This document shows, in pieces, positions 1-5,455 of a DNA stretch of 8,570 bases (positions are counted from its first letter, which is position 1; each line of letters begins with the position of its first letter). The DNA lies in NCBI GenBank assembly GCA_934417455.1, contig CAKRWK010000037.1:1-8570 (forward strand), given 5' to 3'. The position numbers and the translations under genes were made by a program. The notes under the pieces are model-generated. The model was given only the letters and a program-made list of their open reading frames with translations. It ran no database searches and was not told the DNA's origin. The DNA comes from an uncultured Eubacteriales bacterium (lineage in GTDB: Bacteria > Bacillota > Clostridia > Oscillospirales > CAG-272).

Positions 1-24
1 GCACGGATTCCGAAGAATCCGTGC
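1..24 (-). terminator. Hairpin after the acetyltransferase gene, probable operon terminator (incomplete at window edge)
   Basis: Bases 1-10 and 15-24 are perfect inverted complements (gcacggattc / gaatccgtgc), giving a 10-bp stem. Read on the minus strand the loop is UUCG closed by C-G, an exceptionally stable tetraloop. On the plus strand the loop would be CGAA. The hairpin lies about 24 bases past the stop of the acetyltransferase gene (48-938, minus), so the natural reading is a Rho-independent terminator for that operon. The U-tract that would confirm it lies outside the window, so termination is inferred. Confidence 0.6.
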
Positions 25-47
25 CCTTTATGTAGGGTGCGGGGTTC

Positions 48-938
48 TCATAAAACCTCTTCGAACCGGGTGAGGTACCGTACGCAGTCGTCGTTCGTCT
101 CGTGTTCCTCGGCAAAAGCGGCATGCAGCAGGGCGCGGGCGCCGGCATTCGTCTTTTTGCAGACGGCATGCACGCGGAAAAGCGCGAGCGTTTCTTTTGC
201 ATATGTCAGGGCGGTACGGACGGCGTCGAGGGCGTATCCGTGACGGCGGAAGTACGGGAGAATGCGCACGGCAAGGTTGGCGCCGCCGCGACAGTCGAAA
301 CTGTCAAACACCAGTTCACCGATAAAACGGCCGCCCTCATCACGGACGGCAAACGGTACGGATACACCCGCATCAAAATCTTCGAGTGCCAGGGCGATGA
401 GTTCCTTTCCGCCTGCCTCCGGGTGGTCGGCCAGCACGTCGTATCCGTAATTTTCCGTTGTCTCCCTGTCGCGACAGAGCATTTCGTATGCCACCGCGTC
501 TTTTTTCGTCGGGCGGTTCAGCGTAACGAGGGCACCGCGCAAAGTCGGAATTTCATCGATGTCTTCCGTTTCCGAATGCACGGTCACGGCAAAGAACGAG
601 TTGTCGGGGAGAACGGCTTTTATATCCGTGTGGCGGTAGCGGGAAGTCAGAAGCGGCAGTGCCTCGGCCGGTACGCAGATGTAGTGCAGGGGCACTTCCT
701 GCCATACGGCGTAGCGTTCCACGTCCGCCAGTGCCCCGTCCGGGTCGGCGTCCTCTCCGTACGGTTCCGGCATAAAGAACGAATACAGCCCGGGGTAGGG
801 CTCCGCCCGAAGGAGCAGACAGCCGTGTGAGAAGCAACCGAGCACCTCTTCGGCATCGGAAAATTCCGCTGCGCGGTCTTGGGCTTCGTCCGGGAGCGTA
901 TGAAGAAAACTTTCGGAGATGGGGGAGAAGGAAATCAA
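48..938 (-). CDS. GNAT-family N-acetyltransferase with an uncharacterised N-terminal region
   Basis: A 296-residue protein. The C-terminal part (about residues 133-293) resembles RimJ/RimL-like GNAT acetyltransferases, which move an acetyl group from acetyl-CoA to an amine. The acetyl-CoA pyrophosphate loop is visible as R231-R-H-G-Y-A236 (R-x-x-G-x-A) after the strand LAVRIL, and a later N264-A-G-A-R-A-L segment fits motif B. Residues 1-130 contain no motif I recognise and make the protein longer than a single GNAT domain (usually 150-180 residues). The start is taken as TTG at 936-938. It overlaps the kinase stop codon (TTGA) and has AGAAGG 9 bases upstream, while the first in-frame ATG is only at residue 56. 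It is the last gene of a response regulator - kinase - acetyltransferase unit. No signal peptide or membrane segment is seen, so it is probably cytoplasmic. The substrate is unknown. Confidence 0.8.
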   Translation of the reverse strand: MISFSPISESFLHTLPDEAQDRAAEFSDAEEVLGCFSHGCLLLRAEPYPGLYSFFMPEPYGEDADPDGALADVERYAVWQEVPLHYICVPAEALPLLTSRYRHTDIKAVLPDNSFFAVTVHSETEDIDEIPTLRGALVTLNRPTKKDAVAYEMLCRDRETTENYGYDVLADHPEAGGKELIALALEDFDAGVSVPFAVRDEGGRFIGELVFDSFDCRGGANLAVRILPYFRRHGYALDAVRTALTYAKETLALFRVHAVCKKTNAGARALLHAAFAEEHETNDDCVRYLTRFEEVL

Positions 939-2356
939 TCCTCGGTACCTTCTTTCTCTGTGTCCGTCGCGTCGGGCGCGGCCGTCGGCAGGGTCAGACG
1001 AACGGAGTATTCGGTTTCCGTCGTCTCGACGGAAAAGACGGCGCGCATGGCCTGCGCCAGTCGTTCGCACGTCCGCAGGCCGATGCCGGAACTCTCAACA
1101 ATGGCGTTGTCGTTGCGTATTTTATTATTGAAATGTAAAGAAATGCTTGCAACTCCGAGTGTTGATGTAATAAAAACCGGGAATGAGCGGTCAGCATATT
1201 TGGAAAGATTGGAGAATATATTGTCAATAATGCGCATGAGTTTCGGCGCATCGGTAAATATCTGCAAGTCTTCGGGCAGTGCGTCCTGCGTATGAACGCG
1301 AATGTCATACCCGTTTTCGCGCAGGAGAAGAACGTGTTCGGAAAGAAGTTGGGAGAGAAGTACTTCGGCTTCATACGGTTGCAGAGAAATGTCCATATCC
1401 CGTCCCGAAAAAGCCACGAAATAACGGAACATATCATCAGACAGCCCTTTGAGACGTAACGCCGTATCTTCCGCCGCCTTCAGATATTTTGCGTTTGTCG
1501 CGTTTTCCGTATGAAGTTGCAGAATGTCGAGGTATCCGAGCAGAACGGTCAGGGGTGTGCGGATGTCGTGAGACATGGCGGTAATCAGTTCCGTGTTGGC
1601 ATTGATGGCTTCCCGTTCGCTTTCCAGCGTGTTGACGATGGAACTCCGCATGCCCTCCACATGTGCGGACAGCGCGGAAATTTCGTCATTCATGCCGTCA
1701 AAGTGAATGGCGTGCGACATATCGCCGGCCGTGACGGCGGTCACGTCCTGCGCGAGTAGGGAAATGCGGCCGGAAATCCAGTGAAAGTACAGAATCAGAA
1801 TGACGGCCAGCGTCACCATGGCGGCGAGAAGACTGCCGATGTTCGCAATGTCATAATACATATATTCCGTAAATTCCGCGATAGAGCAGAGAACGGTCAT
1901 GTCGGACAATGCCAGCGCATACATATCCTGCTCTTCCGCTTTCTTGCGCATTTCCTCGTCGTTCGGGTAACCGACGGTAAGACCGATGCCGGGCAACTGT
2001 TCCACCATATGCGTATTTCGCTTTTCGGACGACCATATCATCAGGTCGTCCTTATAAAGGAGGAGATAAACATAGCGGTTGGTGTCGAGCCAGTCGTTCA
2101 GTTCGGAGAGGTCGGCCGTGCCGATGTCTCTTTCCTTGATATACCGCTGCAAATCGGCAAAATAACCGTCACGGCGGCTTTCTTTTCGGCTTTCTGTAAT
2201 GCAGTATTTGTCAATGGCGGCGGCACTGACCGCGTGGACGATAACATAGACGGCTGCGGCGGCCAGAATGCCGACAATTACGAGAATCAGAAGACCGGTG
2301 CGCAGGGAATACATGCCGCGTTTGGCTTTCAGAACCTTCGTTTTTTTCTCAGTCAA
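935..2356 (-). CDS. Membrane sensor histidine kinase of a two-component system
   Basis: A 473-residue kinase. Residues about 18-42 form a first membrane helix and about 172-192 a second. Between them is an extracytoplasmic sensor region of about 130 residues that I cannot assign. A HAMP-like linker (about 193-245) leads to a HisKA dimerisation domain with the H-box M261-S-H263-D-I-R-T-P, H263 being the expected phosphorylation site. The ATPase domain shows an N-box (N379-I-F-S-N383) and a G2 box (S423-G-I-G-L). The usual DxGxG G1 box is replaced by an Asn-rich stretch around N410-D416. The start is TTG at 2354-2356, behind a strong ribosome binding site and overlapping the regulator gene by 8 bases. 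An ATG at codon 15 is the alternative, but it would trim the cytoplasmic tail before the first helix. The partner is the adjacent OmpR-type regulator. The signal sensed is unknown. GC drops noticeably at about 1105-1440. Confidence 0.93.
   Translation of the reverse strand: MTEKKTKVLKAKRGMYSLRTGLLILVIVGILAAAAVYVIVHAVSAAAIDKYCITESRKESRRDGYFADLQRYIKERDIGTADLSELNDWLDTNRYVYLLLYKDDLMIWSSEKRNTHMVEQLPGIGLTVGYPNDEEMRKKAEEQDMYALALSDMTVLCSIAEFTEYMYYDIANIGSLLAAMVTLAVILILYFHWISGRISLLAQDVTAVTAGDMSHAIHFDGMNDEISALSAHVEGMRSSIVNTLESEREAINANTELITAMSHDIRTPLTVLLGYLDILQLHTENATNAKYLKAAEDTALRLKGLSDDMFRYFVAFSGRDMDISLQPYEAEVLLSQLLSEHVLLLRENGYDIRVHTQDALPEDLQIFTDAPKLMRIIDNIFSNLSKYADRSFPVFITSTLGVASISLHFNNKIRNDNAIVESSGIGLRTCERLAQAMRAVFSVETTETEYSVRLTLPTAAPDATDTEKEGTED
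948..953 (-). promoter_or_regulatory. Ribosome binding site that decides the TTG start of the acetyltransferase
   Basis: The minus strand reads AGAAGG here, 9 bases before TTG at 936-938. A second purine patch (GAGGA) touches the start codon. The site lies inside the end of the kinase gene. With the TTGA stop/start overlap it points to translational coupling. Confidence 0.6.
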
Positions 2357-3044
2357 TCTGATACCCCTTCCCCCATATGGTGCGTATGATTTTCGGTGAC
2401 GACGGCGTGTCTTCCAGTTTGCGGCGAAGATTCAGAATGTGGACGGTGACGGTGTTACCGGAGGACGGCAGAGGAATCTCTCCCCATACGTCACGGTACA
2501 GCTCCTCCGGGTTGACAGCACGGCCGCGGTTTTTGACGAGGTAGATAAGCACGTCCATTTCTTTGTCCCGCACGTCGATGGGGGTACCGCTCTTTGTTAC
2601 CTCCCGTTTCTGCGGGTTCAGAATTACGTCGCCTGCCAGCCGGACGGCGCCGTCTTCCAGTGCGGTACCTTTGGCTTTGTACAGGTTGTAGCGTCGTGTG
2701 AGCGCATCCACTTTCATCATCAGTTCTTTTGAGGAGAAGGGTTTGACGAGATAATCGTCGCCGCCGGCCTCGTATGCGTTCTTTTTGTCGTTGTCCATGG
2801 ATTTTGCGGACAGAAAAAGAACGGGAACGTCGGAGAATGTGCGGATTTCGCGCACGGCGTCGATACCGGAGAGCACCGGCATCATGACGTCCATGATGAT
2901 GAGGTCGAATGTCGGGTCTTCTTTCATCAGGCGGATGGCGCCCTTTCCGTTCGGCGCTTCCGCTATTTCGTTGTTCTGCGTTTCGAGAAGAAGCCGCAGC
3001 ACCCGGCGGATTTCCGCCTCGTCGTCGACAATCAGTATCTTCAT
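2349..3044 (-). CDS. OmpR/PhoB-type DNA-binding response regulator
   Basis: A 231-residue regulator of normal family length. The receiver domain (about 1-118) has the acidic pair D7-D8, the phospho-acceptor D52 in M-D-V-M-M-P, S79 in the L-S-A-K stretch and the conserved K101-P-F. A winged-helix domain (about 132-231) ends with the recognition-helix pattern V-T-V-H-I-L-N-L-R-R-K-L and the wing W-G-K-G-Y. The start is ATG at 3042-3044, with AAAGGA six bases upstream, because the protein then opens with the standard M-K-I-L-I-V-D-D-E strand. A longer in-frame start at 3143 has no such support. The gene overlaps the kinase start by 8 bases. It presumably binds DNA after phosphorylation by that kinase. 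Targets are not visible, though the structured spacer just upstream is a candidate autoregulatory site. Confidence 0.95.
   Translation of the reverse strand: MKILIVDDEAEIRRVLRLLLETQNNEIAEAPNGKGAIRLMKEDPTFDLIIMDVMMPVLSGIDAVREIRTFSDVPVLFLSAKSMDNDKKNAYEAGGDDYLVKPFSSKELMMKVDALTRRYNLYKAKGTALEDGAVRLAGDVILNPQKREVTKSGTPIDVRDKEMDVLIYLVKNRGRAVNPEELYRDVWGEIPLPSSGNTVTVHILNLRRKLEDTPSSPKIIRTIWGKGYQID
2364..2374 (-). promoter_or_regulatory. Strong ribosome binding site that decides the TTG start of the kinase
   Basis: The minus strand reads GGGGGAAGGGG, ending 7 bases before TTG at 2354-2356. It lies within the last codons of the response regulator, so kinase translation is probably coupled to that of the regulator. 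Confidence 0.6.
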
Positions 3045-3111
3045 TGCATTTCCTTTCGTCGGTGCCGCCTGCGGGCGGAAAGAAAAAAGGGCATGCATAA
3101 AACACGGAGAC

Positions 3112-3132
3112 AAAAGCGCGCACCGCAGTGCG
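3112..3132 (-). terminator. Possible weak terminator or attenuator after the PC4-like gene
   Basis: On the minus strand a 5-bp GC stem CGCAC / GTGCG (loop TGCG) is followed by CGCTTTTGT. The stem is short and the U-run has only four bases. It also overlaps the 14-bp palindrome at 3129-3142, so two alternative folds compete. It could partly uncouple the PC4-like gene from the two-component operon. Confidence 0.25.
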
Positions 3133-3142
3133 TCCGGACGCA
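3129..3142. repeat. Perfect 14-bp palindrome upstream of the response regulator
   Basis: TGCGTCCGGACGCA equals its own reverse complement. It sits 85-98 bases upstream of the response regulator start. It could be a dimeric protein-binding site or a small RNA hairpin. Nothing in the window repeats it, so its function is open. Confidence 0.45.
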
Positions 3143-3244
3143 TGGCAGAATCCGTCGGGGCAGAAGTCGCTCCCCGGAGTTTATGCCGTGTGCCCCGCTT
3201 TGCTCAGTATAAAAGCAACGCCCTTATGTAGGAGAAGACGGAAG

Positions 3245-3469
3245 TCAGTCAAGGTTCAGTTTGTTCAGCATGTCGCGAAGAGCCTTGGCTTCCGAAGCGG
3301 AAATGGTCACGCCTTTTCCCATTTTGACATGGTCGGGTGCCCATGTGCGGATGTCATATACCGGTTCGTGCTCGTTCCAGCTGATAAGGTTCAGTTCCTT
3401 GTTCCAGCCGTTGGTTCCTTCGCTCACGATGCCGATGCGGTCAATCACTTCGTACTTGATATCGGGCAT
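3245..3469 (-). CDS. PC4/YdbC-family small ssDNA-binding protein
   Basis: A 74-residue protein. It fits the bacterial PC4-like (YdbC) group: a short all-beta core plus a C-terminal helix that forms a homodimer and binds single-stranded DNA or RNA. Recognisable family stretches are W22-N-K-E-L-N-L-I-S-W-N, the Y38-D-I-R-T-W strand, and K49-M-G-K-G-V-T-I before the terminal helix (S58-A-S-E-A-K-A-L-R-D-M-L). The length matches the family. ATG at 3467-3469 is preceded by AAGGAG at 3478-3483, eight bases away. A consensus promoter (3525-3553) drives it, divergent from the ABC exporter. Its cellular role is poorly known in bacteria. Roles in replication, repair or transcription are inferred from the fold. 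No direct link to the downstream two-component genes is evident. Confidence 0.88.
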   Translation of the reverse strand: MPDIKYEVIDRIGIVSEGTNGWNKELNLISWNEHEPVYDIRTWAPDHVKMGKGVTISASEAKALRDMLNKLNLD

Positions 3470-3524
3470 ATCCTTATCTCCTTAAATAATAATATTTAAT
3501 AATATAAAAGTTATCTTTGTCCTC

Positions 3525-3553
3525 ATTCTAACATAGTGTTTGCTTTTTGTCAA
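3525..3553 (-). promoter_or_regulatory. Consensus sigma-70-type promoter of the PC4-like gene
   Basis: On the minus strand TTGACA (3548-3553) and TAGAAT (3525-3530) are separated by exactly 17 bases. Transcription would begin near 3518, giving a leader of about 50 bases that is very AT-rich (runs of ATAATATT type at 3484-3508) and contains the AAGGAG ribosome binding site. Confidence 0.75.
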
Positions 3554-3647
3554 GCCCTTACAAAAAATATTTTAAAAAACCTGTAAAAAGCGCAGATTTT
3601 TCGTCGATACAGGGCGCACCGCTGACCCAAAATTCACAAAAAGTCCA

Positions 3648-3676
3648 TTGACAATTAAAAATTCATGCACTAAAAT
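3648..3676 (+). promoter_or_regulatory. Consensus sigma-70-type promoter of the ABC exporter operon
   Basis: TTGACA (3648-3653) and TAAAAT (3671-3676) are 17 bases apart. Transcription would begin near 3683. This start lies at or after the upstream ATG at 3680, which supports the later start at 3713 (AAAGGA at 3700-3705, 7 bases ahead). Confidence 0.7.
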
Positions 3677-3712
3677 AGAATGGTTAACAAGTACGAAAGA
3701 AAGGATAACAGT

Positions 3713-5455
3713 ATGATTAAAAGACTTGCCGGATGTATCAGGGAATTCCGACTTTCGACCGTTCTGACGCTGATTTTCATCATCGGAGAAGTGGTTATCG
3801 AATGCCTGATACCGTTCTACACGGCGGATCTTATCAACCGTATCAGTGCCGGTGCCGGCCCCGGAGATATTCTTGGAACGGGCATCATTCTGGTCGTCAT
3901 GGCGATACTTTCGCTGGCCTGTGGCGGACTTGCCGGCTACACCTGCGCCAAAGCCTCGGCCGGATTTGCCCGCAACCTGCGCCACGACCTGTTCGATAAG
4001 ATTCAGTCGTTCACTTTCCGCAACATCGACCGCTTTTCGTCGTCCTCCCTCGTGACCCGTATGACGACGGACGTCTCCAATGTGCAGATGGCGTTCATGA
4101 TGATGATTCGCATGGCCGTGCGCAGTCCGCTGATGTTCGTGTTCGCCGTGATTATGGCCTACGTGATGGGCGGAGCGCTCTCCATGATGTTCGTCATTGT
4201 CATCCCCGTTCTCGGCGTGGGGCTCTTCTTTATCGGAAAACGCGCGATGCCGGCGTTCCGGAATGTGTTCCGCAAATATGACCGGATGAACGAATCCATT
4301 GAAGAAAACGTGCGCGGTATGCGTGTTGTCAAAGGTTTTGCCAGAGAAGAATACGAAAAAGAAAAATTCGGAAAAGCGTCCGAGACCATTTGCAAAGATT
4401 TCACAAGAGCGGAGCGCATTGTTGCGCTGAATACTCCACTTATGCAAATATGTCTTTACTTCAACATGGTTTTTGTGCTGATTATCGGCTCGAAAATGGC
4501 CATTGAAGGCATGGGTGCGAAAATCAACGTCGGTCAGATCAGCGCCATGCTGAACTACGGCATGCAGATTCTGATGTCCCTCATGATGCTTTCCATGATT
4601 TACGTCATGTTGACGATGTCGGCCGAGTCGGCCAAACGCATCTGCGAGGTGCTCGACGAGGTGCCCGACATTGCCGAACCCGAAAACCCTGTGACCGATG
4701 TGGCGGACGGGTCTGTCGATTTTTCGGATGTCGGTTTCAAGTATTCCGAGAAAGCCGAGCGCTTCGCCCTGTCGGACATCAACCTGCACATCGATTCCGG
4801 TATGACCGTCGGCATCATCGGCGGTACGGGTTCGTCGAAATCCTCCCTTGTGCAGTTGATACCGCGCCTTTATGACGCAACGGCGGGAACGGTGTCCGTC
4901 GGCGGCCGTGACGTACGAGATTATTCCATCCGTGCGCTGCGCGGAGCCGTCGCCATGGTTCTGCAGAAAAATCTGCTTTTCTCCGGCACCATCAAAGAGA
5001 ACCTGCGGTGGGGTAACGAAAACGCGACGGACGCCGAGATGGAGGAAGCCTGCCGGCTTGCCTGTGCAGATGAATTTGTCCGGTCGTTCCCCGACGGGTA
5101 CGATACCCACATCGAACAGGGCGGCACCAATGTGTCGGGCGGGCAGAAACAGCGTCTCTGCATTGCCCGTGCCCTTCTGAAAAAACCGAAGATTCTGATT
5201 CTCGACGACTCCACCAGTGCCGTCGATACGAAAACGGACGCCGTTATCCGTGCGGCTTTCCGCAAATACATTCCCGAAACCACGAAAATCATCATTGCTC
5301 AGCGTATTTCTTCCGTGCAGGATGCCGACATGATTCTCGTCATGGACGGCGGCCGTATCGCCGCCCGCGGCACACATGACGAACTGATGAGCACCTCCGA
5401 TATTTACAGAGAAGTTTACGAACAGCAGATGGGAGGTGTCGCCGATGAAGCCTGA
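3713..5455 (+). CDS. Half-size ABC exporter, subunit with degenerate ATPase site (multidrug/lipid-type)
   Basis: A 580-residue half-transporter. An N-terminal membrane domain of about six helices (residues 15-300, including about 15-38, 55-78, 130-176, 243-262 and 275-300) is followed by an ATP-binding domain (about 335-575). The motifs are Walker A G370-G-T-G-S-S-K376-S, Q-loop Q418, signature V474-S-G-G-Q and Walker B I-L-I-L-D498. The residue after Walker B is D499 instead of the catalytic Glu, and the switch position is Q530 (A-Q-R) instead of His. This is the pattern of the weakly hydrolysing partner in heterodimeric exporters such as TM287/288, BmrCD and LmrCD. The start at 3713 is chosen over 3680 from promoter position and ribosome binding site. 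The gene overlaps the next one by 11 bases. The substrate (drug, peptide or lipid) cannot be told from sequence. Confidence 0.93.
   Translation: MIKRLAGCIREFRLSTVLTLIFIIGEVVIECLIPFYTADLINRISAGAGPGDILGTGIILVVMAILSLACGGLAGYTCAKASAGFARNLRHDLFDKIQSFTFRNIDRFSSSSLVTRMTTDVSNVQMAFMMMIRMAVRSPLMFVFAVIMAYVMGGALSMMFVIVIPVLGVGLFFIGKRAMPAFRNVFRKYDRMNESIEENVRGMRVVKGFAREEYEKEKFGKASETICKDFTRAERIVALNTPLMQICLYFNMVFVLIIGSKMAIEGMGAKINVGQISAMLNYGMQILMSLMMLSMIYVMLTMSAESAKRICEVLDEVPDIAEPENPVTDVADGSVDFSDVGFKYSEKAERFALSDINLHIDSGMTVGIIGGTGSSKSSLVQLIPRLYDATAGTVSVGGRDVRDYSIRALRGAVAMVLQKNLLFSGTIKENLRWGNENATDAEMEEACRLACADEFVRSFPDGYDTHIEQGGTNVSGGQKQRLCIARALLKKPKILILDDSTSAVDTKTDAVIRAAFRKYIPETTKIIIAQRISSVQDADMILVMDGGRIAARGTHDELMSTSDIYREVYEQQMGGVADEA

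Larger units (their letters stand above)
3045..3244. other. Structured 200-bp spacer between the PC4-like gene and the response regulator
   Basis: No convincing gene lies here. The spacer contains a perfect 14-bp palindrome (TGCGTCCGGACGCA, 3129-3142). It also holds a 7-bp inverted repeat (3156-3162 with 3191-3197) and a small CCGCC/GGCGG hairpin near the regulator's ribosome binding site. On the minus strand a TATACT (3206-3211) could be a -10 element, but no good -35 stands 16-18 bases upstream. The regulator may therefore be transcribed by read-through from the PC4-like promoter or from a weak local promoter needing an activator. Confidence 0.4.
3470..3712. other. Divergent AT-rich intergenic region
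   Basis: This region separates the minus-strand PC4-like gene from the plus-strand ABC exporter operon. It holds one good promoter for each direction, with about 95 bp between the two -35 boxes. The stretch between them (3554-3647) includes an A/T-rich block (about 3561-3600) that could act as an UP element. No gene or clear operator repeat is visible in it. Confidence 0.6.

Noticed and set aside
102..830. Plus-strand open frame of 242 residues
   Set aside because: It is antisense to the acetyltransferase, which has clear GNAT motifs. It shows no motif of its own.
939..1070. Upstream extension of the acetyltransferase to a GTG at 1068-1070
   Set aside because: This would overlap the kinase by 136 bases with Arg-rich, shadow-like sequence. 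The TTG at 936-938 has a ribosome binding site and an ideal stop/start overlap.
3045..3143. Upstream extension of the response regulator
   Set aside because: The 33 extra residues do not resemble a receiver domain. The ATG at 3042-3044 gives the standard first beta strand and has AAAGGA ahead of it.
3206..3234. Promoter for the response regulator using TATACT at 3206-3211 (minus)
   Set aside because: The expected -35 position reads CTCCTA or TCCTAC, far from TTGACA, and there is no extended -10. It is too weak to annotate as a promoter.
3680..3712. Upstream ATG of the first ABC gene
   Set aside because: It lies at or before the predicted transcription start and has no ribosome binding site. 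ATG 3713 has AAAGGA at 7 bases.
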